Of a DNA stretch of 64,000 nt, positions 28,247 to 38,021 are shown in pieces. How positions within the stretch are numbered: position 1 is the stretch's first letter; each line of letters starts with the position of its first letter. The position numbers and the translations under genes are program-made. The DNA comes from Fontibacillus panacisegetis (GTDB taxonomy: Bacteria; Bacillota; Bacilli; Paenibacillales; Paenibacillaceae). Below the pieces are notes generated by a model. It was given only the letters and a program-made list of their open reading frames with translations, ran no database searches and had not been told where the DNA came from. The DNA is taken from NCBI RefSeq assembly GCF_900102215.1, contig NZ_FNBG01000021.1, positions 32,899-96,898 of the forward strand, given 5' to 3'.

Positions 28247-30415
28247 ATGAATCTGCTTCCAAAGAAGAAATTGGCAGAAGACAAGGACAAACAAGAGAAG
28301 AAGAGCAAGGGTACGAAGCTAAAGGATGTAAAAGCTCTTGGTAAAGGTTGGAGTAGCTATATTGAAAGGGCTCAGGGGATGCTGCCTAAGCAAATCAATC
28401 CGGCAAAATCTGTAGGGATTCGTCTGTTTCTCATTTTTTTCATAGCTATTATGTTTTTTGTATTGGCTATAGGGATTTTATCTTATCAAATGGCTAAAAG
28501 CACGATACAAGAAAATGCTGAACTTGCAAACCTGCAGACAATTGCTCAAACTTCACAGAAGCTAGACATCATTTTTCAGAAATATGAAGAGAACCTGCAG
28601 CAAATGTTTTTAGATGAAGAGATGCAGAAAGCAATTCTGGAAGCATCATTGTCAACTAATGGGGATTATGAACGCTTTACATCTACAAACAAAATAAAAG
28701 AACGGCTTAGTGCGATGACGTATTCTACTAAAGGTATACTCGGAGTATACCTGATATCGCCAGACAATCTTGTCGATGATGTTACTAGTGGTTCTATAAA
28801 TTCGGCTTTTTTGGACACTGTTCGTGACCAGCCATGGTTCACTGAAATGGCAAAGGCTTCAAAAGTGATGTGGCTTAATGTTCCAAATGAAAAAAATTCA
28901 GGGTCAAATGTATTCAGATTGGTTAGATCAGTGCAAAGCGTAAACAGCATGAAGCGTTTTATTGTAGTAGCAGATATTAATCTGGATATATTGAATGGTT
29001 ACCTTAAGGAGGTAAACCTTGGTACGAACTCTACAGTACAAATGCTTGGGCCTGACAATATAGTTGTTGGATCAGCGATTTTAGAAGATATCGGCAAAGT
29101 GACTGAATATGATTTGAGTAAAGCCGGTAATGAGAAAGTAGGTAATATTAACACCACGGATATTAATGGGAACTCGGTTCTGGCAGTCTACAATAAACAG
29201 ATCACTACAGACTGGAAGCTGCTAGGCACAGTAGCGACTGAGGAATTGATTAAAGATGCTAAAGGCATCCTGTTAGCTACATACATAGCAGCAGCAGTAG
29301 TTGCTGTAGCTGCAATAATTATTGCAATGTGGATGGTAAGAATGATCGCACATCCGTTATCTAAGCTTCAAAACCTGATGGAAGAGGGCTCCAAAGGGAA
29401 TTTGAATGTACGTATGGAGACGAAAGCGAAGGATGAAATCGGTCAATTGACGGCAAGCTTCAACGTGATGATGGAGCAAATTACGACTCTTGTAAAACAA
29501 ACGAACTTTTCGGCGCAAGAAGTGTTAGATACAGCCACTGAGCTTACTCAAGCATCTAACAAAACCGCCATTTCTGCGAGAGAAATAGCAATTGCAACCG
29601 AAGAAATCGCTAATGGTGCAACAAGTCTTGCGAATGAAGCGGAACGCGGCAATGAGCTGACAGAAAATATTTCGCGGAAAATGGAGCAGGTTGTAAACAC
29701 CAATAAAGAGATGGAGCTATCTGCTCGCCAGGTGGAAGAGTCCAGCCAGCAAGGAACTGAATACTTGAAGGGCCTTCTGAAGAAAACAAATATTACAGTA
29801 GATATGATTAATTCGTTAACTGCAAAAGTTGACTCACTTAAATCAAGCACAGGCTCAGTACTTAAAGTGCTTGATGTTATGCAAAATATTACACAGCAGA
29901 CTAATATTTTGTCATTGAATGCTACAATTGAAGCGGCACGTGCCGGGGCTGCGGGACGAGGCTTTATGGTAGTTGCTGATGAAATTCGCCAACTGGCAGA
30001 TCAATCCAAACAATCTATTACAATGGTAGGACAAATCACCGATAACATTCAGCAGGAAATGAATGAGACGGTGCAAGCGTTGTCCGAGGCAAGTCCGATG
30101 TTCCAGGAGCAAATCAGCTCTGTGAAGGAGACCAATCAAATTTTCGTATCGGTTCGTGATCAGATGGCAGGTTTTGTTCAACATTTAGATGTTGTTACAG
30201 CTTCTATTGATGAATTGAACCAATCTCAAAACGTGTTATCTGAAGCAATGAGCAACGTGAGTGCAGTTGCCGAACAATCTTCAGCTACTTCCGAAGAAGT
30301 TGCATCCTTAAGTAGCGAGCAACAAACCGTTGGCCAGCATTTGGTTGAGCTCTCGGACAAATTGGAGAATGTATCCGCTGGATTGAAAGAATCGTTATCC
30401 AAGTTTACCGTATAA
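28247..30415 (+). CDS. Methyl-accepting chemotaxis protein
   Basis: 722 residues. It has an unusual Lys-rich cytoplasmic N-terminal stretch of about 50 residues, TM1 (about 52-75), an extracellular Cache-type sensor, TM2 (about 341-362), a HAMP domain, and the signalling helix hairpin with tip EAARAGAAGRGFMVVADEIRQLA. ATG 28247 (MNLLPKKKLAED) is preferred over ATG 28193, because GGTGGG lies 8 nt upstream of it. Transcribed from a consensus sigma-D promoter, so it belongs to the motility regulon. The ligand is unknown. Confidence 0.92.
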   Translation: MNLLPKKKLAEDKDKQEKKSKGTKLKDVKALGKGWSSYIERAQGMLPKQINPAKSVGIRLFLIFFIAIMFFVLAIGILSYQMAKSTIQENAELANLQTIAQTSQKLDIIFQKYEENLQQMFLDEEMQKAILEASLSTNGDYERFTSTNKIKERLSAMTYSTKGILGVYLISPDNLVDDVTSGSINSAFLDTVRDQPWFTEMAKASKVMWLNVPNEKNSGSNVFRLVRSVQSVNSMKRFIVVADINLDILNGYLKEVNLGTNSTVQMLGPDNIVVGSAILEDIGKVTEYDLSKAGNEKVGNINTTDINGNSVLAVYNKQITTDWKLLGTVATEELIKDAKGILLATYIAAAVVAVAAIIIAMWMVRMIAHPLSKLQNLMEEGSKGNLNVRMETKAKDEIGQLTASFNVMMEQITTLVKQTNFSAQEVLDTATELTQASNKTAISAREIAIATEEIANGATSLANEAERGNELTENISRKMEQVVNTNKEMELSARQVEESSQQGTEYLKGLLKKTNITVDMINSLTAKVDSLKSSTGSVLKVLDVMQNITQQTNILSLNATIEAARAGAAGRGFMVVADEIRQLADQSKQSITMVGQITDNIQQEMNETVQALSEASPMFQEQISSVKETNQIFVSVRDQMAGFVQHLDVVTASIDELNQSQNVLSEAMSNVSAVAEQSSATSEEVASLSSEQQTVGQHLVELSDKLENVSAGLKESLSKFTV

Positions 30416-30443
30416 TTAACGAAATGAACGTGTCAAAGATGAT

Positions 30444-30483
30444 GCTGTCCTATGATCGATAATGATCACAGGACAGCGTTTTT
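30444..30483 (+). terminator. Terminator after the chemoreceptor gene
   Basis: GCTGTCCT (30444-30451) pairs with AGGACAGC (30470-30477); GATC arms extend it inside the loop. TTTTT follows. Confidence 0.85.
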
Positions 30484-30588
30484 AATTTTGTAATAAAGGA
30501 ATTGCAGATCAGAATAGCGAAAGGCCGGCTATATGGTGTGAATAATCTTTTCCCAGGAAATAATGGTATTAGATTAGGAGGCGGCAGG

Positions 30589-32373
30589 ATGGCATTAATA
30601 AGAAAAAAGCGCATATTCTATATTCTGATCATATTTACTTTGATATTCGCGATATACGCAAGCCGTATTGGCTGGATTCAGTATAAGGCAGCTTTTAAAG
30701 CGGTTACAGCTAGCGGTCAGACTATAAACGAACTGGCAGTCAGGCAAAGGGAAGAAGGTATAGAGCTTGATTCAGGAAGAGGGCAATTTAGTGATCGTAA
30801 CGGGGTTTTGATGACGGGTATTACTAGATGGGAGCCTGTGTTGTTTCCTGTTGCTAAATTACCGAATGAGAAAACATTGGATACTTTGGCAAGTATGCTA
30901 GGAACAAGCAGGGATAAGCTCCAATCGACCTGGAGCACACTAAGGGTTCCATATGTGTGGCCCTATAAAGAAGCATTAACGAAGAATGTAAATGGTAAAG
31001 AGGAAAGAAGCAGCTCAACACAAGGTTTTGAGTTGATGCCCTATGTGTATCGCTATCCTGAAGAGGAGAGTGGACGACAATGGTTAGGGTTTACATCCCA
31101 GCGTCCTGATGTGATTCTGAAGCTTCGATCCCAAAATAAACAGAATGAAAATTATTCTTTATCCATGCAGGTAGGTGCGGCGGGATTGGAAAAGACCTTC
31201 GACAATTTTCTACGAGGGATTGGAGGGACAAGGGCATATTATACAGTAGATGGACAGAAGCGCCCGTTAACAGGAATTGGTATCAGAGTAAAAGGAGCAA
31301 ATAACAGATACTACCCGCTAACTATTCAGACGACAATTAACAATGAAATTCAGGGTGATTTAGAGCAACTGGCTGAGAAAATGGGATTAAAGGAGGGAGC
31401 CATAGTTGTTTTAGATGCTAAACAAGGTGATGTAGTCGCCATGGTGTCTCGGCCGTTCTACGATCCGTATCATGTAAATATGGAGGATGGAAGCTGGAGT
31501 AATAAAGCTGTTAAAGCGGCTGTGCCGGGATCTATTTTCAAGGTGGTCATCGCTGCCGCGGCATTGGAAGAGCAGGTAACTAACCCAAATGAAGTTTTCC
31601 ACTGCTCAGGCCATTACGGAAAATACGGCTTATCATGCTGGAAAAATGGTGGACATGGTGATATTTCACTGAGTGAGGGGTTTGCTAAGTCCTGCAACAT
31701 CGTATTTGCCACGTTAGGGGAACGATTGTCTGTGGAAAGTATTAACCGAACAGCCCATAAACTGGGGTTATCCAGATTGAACGGATGGCATGCTGACGTT
31801 TTTCTGGATGGTGAAGCCCTGTCTCAAATCGATCAGGAGGAGGCAGGACGAATTTTCTACGACACTTCAAAAGCAGACGGAGGCACTCTAGCGCAAACGG
31901 CGATCGGGCAAAGAGATGTGCTGATGACTCCGCTTCAAGCAGCTAACCTTGTAGTCACATTGCTAAACAATGGGGTAGTATATTCTCCTAGATTGGTGAG
32001 TACAATTCATTTCAAGGATGGCTCAACATTAGCGAACCTTCCGATACAAAGTTACTTATTCAGGGAGGGGAGAATTCAACCCGAGACAGCTAATATGTTA
32101 TTGGGCTGGATGCGGCAAGTTGTAACGGATGGAACGGGGCGTACGCTTAGCTCAGCCAAGTGGCCACTTGCAGGAAAATCAGGGACTGCGCAAGTCGTAA
32201 AAGATGGAGAGCATCGAAATAATCAATGGTTCATCGGTTATGGACCAGTAGGCAAACCCAAATATGCAGTTGCTGTGCTGTCGCAAAATCGTCCGGTCAA
32301 CTCTAATCATCAGGCTATACAAATTTTTCGAGGTACCATGAATATTCTCGAACAGCATGAACAAAAAAAATGA
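30589..32373 (+). CDS. Class B penicillin-binding protein (YrrR/PbpI-like transpeptidase)
   Basis: 594 residues. One N-terminal membrane anchor (RIFYILIIFTLIFAIYAS), a dimerisation domain, and a transpeptidase domain with Ser315 in PGSIFKVV (SxxK), SCN in AKSCNIVFA, and KSGTAQ near residue 530. It crosslinks peptidoglycan. ATG 30589 follows AGGAGGCGG at about 7 nt; the frame extends upstream to 30502 but without a ribosome binding site. The position after the U32 genes matches B. subtilis yrrR, a sporulation-linked PBP, with the chemoreceptor gene inserted here. Confidence 0.88.
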   Translation: MALIRKKRIFYILIIFTLIFAIYASRIGWIQYKAAFKAVTASGQTINELAVRQREEGIELDSGRGQFSDRNGVLMTGITRWEPVLFPVAKLPNEKTLDTLASMLGTSRDKLQSTWSTLRVPYVWPYKEALTKNVNGKEERSSSTQGFELMPYVYRYPEEESGRQWLGFTSQRPDVILKLRSQNKQNENYSLSMQVGAAGLEKTFDNFLRGIGGTRAYYTVDGQKRPLTGIGIRVKGANNRYYPLTIQTTINNEIQGDLEQLAEKMGLKEGAIVVLDAKQGDVVAMVSRPFYDPYHVNMEDGSWSNKAVKAAVPGSIFKVVIAAAALEEQVTNPNEVFHCSGHYGKYGLSCWKNGGHGDISLSEGFAKSCNIVFATLGERLSVESINRTAHKLGLSRLNGWHADVFLDGEALSQIDQEEAGRIFYDTSKADGGTLAQTAIGQRDVLMTPLQAANLVVTLLNNGVVYSPRLVSTIHFKDGSTLANLPIQSYLFREGRIQPETANMLLGWMRQVVTDGTGRTLSSAKWPLAGKSGTAQVVKDGEHRNNQWFIGYGPVGKPKYAVAVLSQNRPVNSNHQAIQIFRGTMNILEQHEQKK

Positions 32374-32468
32374 CCCTAATTGTGTGAGGTATATGATAAA
32401 ATAGTGAGTGATGCTATGCTATAGTGTATGCCAAAGTCATTGAATCATAGAAAAGTGGGGAGAACGAC

Positions 32469-33923
32469 ATGGAGACTTTGCTGCTGTGGTTATTTTACAT
32501 TTCATCGTTATATGCGTTCATACCTGGACTGATTACTCGTTTGTTCGGTTTTCGTGTATTCAGGCATGGCTCAACTAAGGATGAATTTGCTCTCACTTTC
32601 GATGATGGGCCAGATCCTGTGTATACTCCAAAATTGCTTGATCTTTTGAAGCGTTATGGAGCTAAGGCAACCTTTTTTGTAGTTGGCTCGAATGCCGAAA
32701 AAAATCCTCACCTCATTAGACGAATGTATGATGAGGGTCATTTAGTGGGGATTCATAATTATGTACACAAGACGAATTGGTTGATGTTTCCTGATACTGT
32801 TAAGAAGCAAATACAGAAGACAAACAAGATCATTTACGAAGTGACCGGAAAAACAACACATTATTATCGCCCTCCATGGGGAATTGTCAATTTATTTGAT
32901 TTTGCCAAACGTAATGATACTCAAATCGTGTTATGGTCAAGTATTTTCAACGATTGGCGCGTTAAGGTTGGTGCAGATCGCCTGACAAAACGTATGCTGA
33001 AAAAACTGCGTGGAGGCGAGGTATTTCTGCTTCACGATTGCGGCGCTACACTTGGAGCTGATAACGGAGCTCCGGGGGAAATGCTGATTGCTCTGGAGAG
33101 AGTGCTGGAAGAGGCACAGCGCCGCGGGCTTCGCAGCATTCGTATTGATGAAATGATTCAGGAGACTGAACGTATCAGGAACGATAGGAAGGCTCCAAAA
33201 TCAGGAACTTCTAAAGCGTTTGAAGAAAAAGGCTCCAAATATCAGCGTACAGAGTTATCATGGTTCAAACAGTTTATCGTCACTTTATGGTTGCTGTGGG
33301 AAAAGATATTTCACCTTATGTTCCAATTGCAAACGACCAATAAAGAAGATCCTATATTTCATTTTCGGTTTCGGCCGTATCACGGCAAGGATGTAGCTAT
33401 GGATAACGGGGATGTCCTTAGGAGTGGAGACCGAATTCTGGAGCTGCACTTTGATAACAAAAAATTGTTTACTATTGGATCACGATCCAGAACTCCGGTT
33501 CAACTGGCTCTTCAAATGATAAGAGGTGTTGAGAAGACGTTGCCGGAGCTAGCAAGTTACATCAGCAGTCACCCTGAGACGCATGATGTTAAAGCGGTGT
33601 ACGGCGTTAGTATGATTAACCGTGGGCCAGAGAAATTCGGGTTTACAGTAACTGATCTTCCGAAAGGCTGGTTTGCCACTTCATCAAAGATGTATCTGAA
33701 GTTCTTATTACGAGTTATTCATCCTTCCGGAAATACACGTGTGAAGAAATCATCACATGAACTAGTTCCAAAGTTAATTGTTATGTCTATGGATACACTG
33801 ATGGATAAATATTTGAAGGATGGATCTTACGGCTCACATCATCGTCTTTATAATAAAAAAGTGGAGCCTGAGGAAGAAGATGAGACTGCACTTCAAGCCA
33901 CTATGAGCCAACAACTATTGTAG
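32469..33923 (+). CDS. Membrane-anchored polysaccharide deacetylase with YkoP-like C-terminal region
   Basis: 484 residues. An N-terminal hydrophobic anchor (about 1-25) is followed by a NodB-type deacetylase domain: TFDDGPD (metal and base Asp), HNYVH (metal-binding His pair), RPPWG and LLHDCG. The domain ends near residue 235. The remaining ~250 residues form a second region that includes FRFRPYHGKDVAMDNGDVLRSGD. This architecture recalls polysaccharide deacetylases fused to a YkoP-type region. Substrate is probably an N-acetylglucosamine polymer of the envelope. Function of the C-terminal half is unknown. Confidence 0.83.
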   Translation: METLLLWLFYISSLYAFIPGLITRLFGFRVFRHGSTKDEFALTFDDGPDPVYTPKLLDLLKRYGAKATFFVVGSNAEKNPHLIRRMYDEGHLVGIHNYVHKTNWLMFPDTVKKQIQKTNKIIYEVTGKTTHYYRPPWGIVNLFDFAKRNDTQIVLWSSIFNDWRVKVGADRLTKRMLKKLRGGEVFLLHDCGATLGADNGAPGEMLIALERVLEEAQRRGLRSIRIDEMIQETERIRNDRKAPKSGTSKAFEEKGSKYQRTELSWFKQFIVTLWLLWEKIFHLMFQLQTTNKEDPIFHFRFRPYHGKDVAMDNGDVLRSGDRILELHFDNKKLFTIGSRSRTPVQLALQMIRGVEKTLPELASYISSHPETHDVKAVYGVSMINRGPEKFGFTVTDLPKGWFATSSKMYLKFLLRVIHPSGNTRVKKSSHELVPKLIVMSMDTLMDKYLKDGSYGSHHRLYNKKVEPEEEDETALQATMSQQLL

Positions 33924-33954
33924 CGATTTTGAATCATTAATTTTATTAGAAAAA

Positions 33955-33999
33955 GAAAGGCTCTCCCGCCGCTGGAATGCGATTTTGGGAGAGCCTTTC
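33955..33999. terminator. Bidirectional terminator between deacetylase gene and ilvD
   Basis: GAAAGGCTCTCCC (33955-33967) pairs exactly with GGGAGAGCCTTTC (33987-33999). A-rich and T-rich flanks allow use by both converging genes. Confidence 0.85.
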
Positions 34000-34021
34000 G
34001 TATTTTAAAAATGCATGTGAA

Positions 34022-35707
34022 TTAAATCTTCAAGATGCCGCCTTTGCTCGCATTTGTTACCAGCTTGGAGTAACGAGCAAGGTAACCGGTTTTCACTTTT
34101 GGTTCAAAACCTTTCCAATTTCCACGGCGACGTTCAAGTTCTTCGTCAGAAACATGAAGTTCGATTTTACGGTTGTTGAGATCAAGCTCGATAATGTCTC
34201 CATCCTCAACAAATGCAATAGGTCCGCCCTCTGCAGCTTCAGGAGAAATGTGACCGATACTGATACCACGGGAAGCCCCTGAGAAACGTCCGTCCGTAAT
34301 CAAGCCAACCTTTGCTCCGAGTCCCATACCCACGATTTGTGAGGTTGGAGCTAACATTTCCGGCATTCCTGGTCCACCTTTTGGCCCTTCATAACGGATA
34401 ACTACGACAGTGCCTTCTTTTACTTTGCCGTTAGCGATACCTTCAAGTGCTTGCTCTTGAGAATCGAAGCAAATTGCAGGACCTTTATGATATCCGCCAA
34501 CTGAAGGATCAACTGCACCTACTTTAATTACAGAACCTTCTGGAGCAAGGTTGCCGTAAAGAATTGCAAGTCCACCTTTTTCAGAATAAGGCTTGTCGAT
34601 TGGATGAATGACGCTATGATCGAGGATTTCGCAACCAGCAACGTTTTCAGCGATTGTTTTACCTGTAACCGTCATTTGCTCACCGAAAATCGCCCCTGGT
34701 TTCTTGAGCAATTCATGCAATACAGCACTTACGCCGCCCGCTCTTTGAACATCCTCGATAAAGATGTCAGATGCAGGAGCCAGCTTGGCGATATGTGGTA
34801 CACGGTTAGCAACCTCGTTAATACGTTCAAGCGGATAATCGATCCCTGCTTCTTGAGCAAGAGCAAGTGTATGAAGCACAGTATTAGTAGAACCACCCAT
34901 TGCCATATCAAGTGCAAAAGCGTTGTCGATGGATTCTTTAGTTACGATATCACGAGGTTTCAAATCCAGCTTGATGAGTTCCATCAATTGAAGCGCGGAT
35001 TGTCTAACAAATTCACGACGTTCTTCAGCGATTGCAAGAATTGTTCCGTTACCTGGCATAGCAAGTCCGAGTGCTTCAGCCAGACAGTTCATGGAGTTGG
35101 CTGTGAACATACCTGAACAGGAGCCGCAAGTTGGACAGCCGAATTGTTCCAGTTCCATCAGATCGTCATCACTGATTTGACCTGCTTGGTGAGCACCAAC
35201 ACCTTCAAATACAGATGTAAGGGACAATTTGCGCCCTTTGCTGTCAACGCCAGCTTTCATAGGGCCACCACTTACGAATACCGTTGGAATGTTCACGCGC
35301 AGAGCGCCCATCATCATGCCTGGTGTAATTTTATCGCAGTTGGGAATGCAGACCATACCGTCAAACCAGTGTGCAGATACTACTGTTTCCAGAGCGTCAG
35401 CAATGATTTCACGACTTGGCAAGGAATAACGCATGCCGATATGACCCATCGCAATACCGTCATCAACACCAATGGTGTTGAATTCGAAAGGAACACCGCC
35501 AGCTTCGCGAATTGCTTCCTTTACAATTTTACCGAACTCCTGCAAATGCACGTGACCCGGTACGATATCAATATAGGAGTTACATACTGCGATAAAAGGT
35601 TTATTGAAGTCTTCTTCCTTAACACCTGCGGCACGTAGCAAACTACGGTGAGGTGCGCGGTCGAAGCCTTTTTTAATCATGTCTGAACGCATTTTTTTGG
35701 CTGTCAT
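34022..35707 (-). CDS. ilvD: Dihydroxy-acid dehydratase
   Basis: 561 residues, the typical IlvD length. It converts 2,3-dihydroxy acids to 2-keto acids in valine/isoleucine synthesis using an Fe-S cluster. Cluster cysteines are visible in [18 protein letters not shown] and [41 protein letters not shown] is the C-terminal signature. ATG 35707 follows AGGGGG at about 9 nt. It stands alone here rather than in an ilv-leu operon. Confidence 0.96.
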   Translation of the reverse strand: MTAKKMRSDMIKKGFDRAPHRSLLRAAGVKEEDFNKPFIAVCNSYIDIVPGHVHLQEFGKIVKEAIREAGGVPFEFNTIGVDDGIAMGHIGMRYSLPSREIIADALETVVSAHWFDGMVCIPNCDKITPGMMMGALRVNIPTVFVSGGPMKAGVDSKGRKLSLTSVFEGVGAHQAGQISDDDLMELEQFGCPTCGSCSGMFTANSMNCLAEALGLAMPGNGTILAIAEERREFVRQSALQLMELIKLDLKPRDIVTKESIDNAFALDMAMGGSTNTVLHTLALAQEAGIDYPLERINEVANRVPHIAKLAPASDIFIEDVQRAGGVSAVLHELLKKPGAIFGEQMTVTGKTIAENVAGCEILDHSVIHPIDKPYSEKGGLAILYGNLAPEGSVIKVGAVDPSVGGYHKGPAICFDSQEQALEGIANGKVKEGTVVVIRYEGPKGGPGMPEMLAPTSQIVGMGLGAKVGLITDGRFSGASRGISIGHISPEAAEGGPIAFVEDGDIIELDLNNRKIELHVSDEELERRRGNWKGFEPKVKTGYLARYSKLVTNASKGGILKI

Positions 35708-35823
35708 GATGACGATCCCCCTATAAATAAAAATATATTGTTAATATGAAACTTTGAAACATTACACCGCTAAAGGCTATCTTTAAAGTCTATCATATGT
35801 GTTCTTCTTTTTCTAGCAAGCAA

Positions 35824-35852
35824 AATCAAGAAATCCCCGGTTAAACTGGGGA
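35824..35852 (-). terminator. Terminator after the acyltransferase gene (minus strand)
   Basis: TCCCCGGT and ACTGGGGA (35834-35852) form an 8-pair stem with one wobble. On the minus strand it is followed by TTTCTTGATTTTG. Confidence 0.65.
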
Positions 35853-35910
35853 CTTCAGCATAATCTAGATATAAAAATGATATGAAGATAAATGCACGGG
35901 CATGGTTTGC

Positions 35911-36963
35911 TTAATGTTTGCCAGTGGCTCCGATATGTCCAAAGGCACGCCGTTGCATCGCTAACGCCCACTGAACAGATGGCTCGATTACAGGTGAGGT
36001 CCATTTTCTTACGACAGTTTGACTTAGCATCATTGTGAGCACTATTGCCCCGATCACAACGAAAAGAGCGGTCCAGTCGTTCTGGATATATTGATATAGC
36101 GGCGAAACGGCAGCGAACCGGATAATAAAGCCATGCAGTAAAAATACATAAAGAGTTCTGCGCCCGTACTCTGTTAATTGGCTCGCCCCTTGTGGCACGA
36201 TAGATAAAAATGCAGCTCCGGCAATGATTTGCAATAAATAAAGGCAAAGACGATATATTCCTGCATACCATTCATGATGGTCCAGCTGACCATAGGTCAT
36301 ATTGCCGTAGAGCCATCCTGGGGCAATGTCTACGCCGCTCAGAAGTATCACAGCAAATAAGAGAAGGGATATAGATAATGCAAATCCTCTTGCTTTAATG
36401 GTGAGCATTTGCTCCAGCTTTTCAAATGAAAAATGATAACCCGCGATAAAGAATGGAAGAAATACGAAAGTACGAGAGATGCTAAGCCACGTTCCGTCCA
36501 TTTGCAAATAACCGACTAGAACCCCGAGTGTGATGGATATAGCTAACTGCTGAACCGCAGAACATTTGTGCATCATAAGAAGTAGTAGTCGCCAGCCGAT
36601 ATGACTTGCTAGAAACCAGATCAGTAGATATGGAGCAAAAAAGGAATGGTGAATATTTTTAACTTGAAATACGGTGACGTCCATCAGGGAATATAACGTT
36701 TGAAAAATAATGTACTGGAATGATATTTGCAGCAATATTTTGCGTCCGGCTTCACCAGTTAAATTGTGCTTGGCGAAATATCCTGTTACGAATACAAATA
36801 GTGGCATATGAAAGGTGAAAATCCACATATAGAGAGAATGCATGCTATCCAGTCGGGTAATTAAAGGTTCTATGGCATTTCCGACAAAGACGCAAAGGAT
36901 CAAAAGAAATCGCAGGTTCAGGAAGAACGTCTCTCCTCGTGCTTGTATTGGGTTTGCGCTCAT
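35911..36963 (-). CDS. Acyltransferase family 3 membrane protein
   Basis: About 350 residues with roughly ten hydrophobic segments. NLRFLLILCVFVGNAIEPL and IFTFHMPLFVFVTGYFAKHN are the family's first blocks, with the conserved His-Met-Pro. Such proteins O-acetylate sugars or other envelope molecules. ATG 36963 (MSANPIQARGE) is preferred over 37011, because AAAGGAG lies about 8 nt upstream. Target molecule unknown. The upstream region carries a TGTGA-N6-TCACA palindrome and a cre-like site. Confidence 0.82.
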   Translation of the reverse strand: MSANPIQARGETFFLNLRFLLILCVFVGNAIEPLITRLDSMHSLYMWIFTFHMPLFVFVTGYFAKHNLTGEAGRKILLQISFQYIIFQTLYSLMDVTVFQVKNIHHSFFAPYLLIWFLASHIGWRLLLLMMHKCSAVQQLAISITLGVLVGYLQMDGTWLSISRTFVFLPFFIAGYHFSFEKLEQMLTIKARGFALSISLLLFAVILLSGVDIAPGWLYGNMTYGQLDHHEWYAGIYRLCLYLLQIIAGAAFLSIVPQGASQLTEYGRRTLYVFLLHGFIIRFAAVSPLYQYIQNDWTALFVVIGAIVLTMMLSQTVVRKWTSPVIEPSVQWALAMQRRAFGHIGATGKH

Positions 36964-37073
36964 GACGAAGGCTCCTTTCAGTGCGATTCCGCTGATTATA
37001 GGTCTTAGCAAATAAATGTTAAAATTTAAATTAATTCTTCTATGTATAAAATACTCCTTTTAAAAACGCGAAC

Positions 37074-37091
37074 TTGTGATTTATATCACAA
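37074..37091. promoter_or_regulatory. Fnr/Crp- or Rex-like palindrome
   Basis: TTGTGATTTATATCACAA has 7-bp inverted arms. It fits TGTGA-N6-TCACA of Bacillus Fnr/Crp-type sites exactly, and is also close to the Rex box TTGTGAAWWWWTTCACAA. It lies between the divergent acyltransferase and HAD genes, about 111 bp before the former. Confidence 0.55.
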
Positions 37092-37092
37092 T

Positions 37093-37106
37093 AGAAAACG
37101 CTATCA
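37093..37106. promoter_or_regulatory. cre-like CcpA site
   Basis: AGAAAACGCTATCA matches TGWAANCGNTNWCA at 13 of 14 positions, missing only the first base. It starts 2 bp after the TGTGA palindrome. Confidence 0.5.
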
Positions 37107-37162
37107 GGTTTCATAATTGTGTCCAACTGTTGACACCTTGGAATATGTAATGGGACTTGATT

Positions 37163-37191
37163 TTGTCTCATGTCCAGTCACGATGTAAAAT
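37163..37191 (+). promoter_or_regulatory. Sigma-A promoter of the HAD-sirtuin pair
   Basis: TTGTCT (37163-37168), 17-bp spacer, TAAAAT (37186-37191), about 40 bp before the HAD start codon. Confidence 0.6.
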
Positions 37192-37231
37192 AGAAAATAG
37201 AGTACCAGGCCCAATACAATGGAGGTGCAAA

Positions 37232-38005
37232 ATGCCAGGGATCACTATTGCTGATACCACTCTGTCATGCCGGGGTATATTGTTTGATAAGGATGGCACG
37301 CTGCTGAATTTTATGGACATGTGGGGAACTTGGGCAGACAAGCTGGTTCAGTTGATTGAAGGACAACTCTCTATAATGAAGGCAGCGCCCAGAGAGAATG
37401 TTTCCGATTGGCTTGGTCTTGTCTACAATAAACAGGGGATAGTCATCGGATATGATAAAACAGGTCCGCTTGCGATGGGTACGGAGGAAGAAGTAACCGC
37501 GTTATTGGCCTGGCGATTCTATAATGCAGGGATGCCTTGGAATGAAGCGGTAATGAAGGTTCGTGAGCTGAATGCTTTAGCAATGATTGAAGTTGAAAGA
37601 TGCAGACCAGCACATGCATTGCCAGGTTTACATGATTTTCTTGTATCCTGCAGCAGAGCTGGTATCGCTTTAGGTATCGTAACGTCAGATACAACAGCAG
37701 AGACGTTAAAGCATCTGGAGTGGATGGGCCTTCGCAATTATTTTTGCAGCATTGTAGGTAGAGATCGTGTTGGCAAGGGAAAACCCGATCCTGAAATGGT
37801 AACACTGGCTTTACGGGAAATGAGAACCTCTACGGAGGAATGTATTTTAATTGGAGATAGTAATGGAGATATGATTATGGCGAAACGCGCTGGACTACGA
37901 GCTGCGATTGGCATTGCTGGAGATATTGCTTCAGGTGAAGAATATTTGCTGGATGCAGATTACATTGTGACAGGATATTCCGAATTGATGGTGCAATTGA
38001 CATAA
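37232..38005 (+). CDS. HAD-family hydrolase
   Basis: 257 residues. HAD motif I FDKDGTLL (near 17-24) has the nucleophile Asp and the acid/base Asp. Motif II is VTSDT, motif III lysine is in GKGKPDPEM, and motif IV is IGDSNGDM. Likely a phosphatase of the phosphoglycolate/pyrophosphatase type, substrate unknown. GGAGGTG is 4 nt before ATG 37232, so this start is used rather than the upstream in-frame codon at 37157. It is followed at 16 nt by the sirtuin gene. Confidence 0.87.
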   Translation: MPGITIADTTLSCRGILFDKDGTLLNFMDMWGTWADKLVQLIEGQLSIMKAAPRENVSDWLGLVYNKQGIVIGYDKTGPLAMGTEEEVTALLAWRFYNAGMPWNEAVMKVRELNALAMIEVERCRPAHALPGLHDFLVSCSRAGIALGIVTSDTTAETLKHLEWMGLRNYFCSIVGRDRVGKGKPDPEMVTLALREMRTSTEECILIGDSNGDMIMAKRAGLRAAIGIAGDIASGEEYLLDADYIVTGYSELMVQLT

Positions 38006-38021
38006 AAGGAGAGAAAACATA

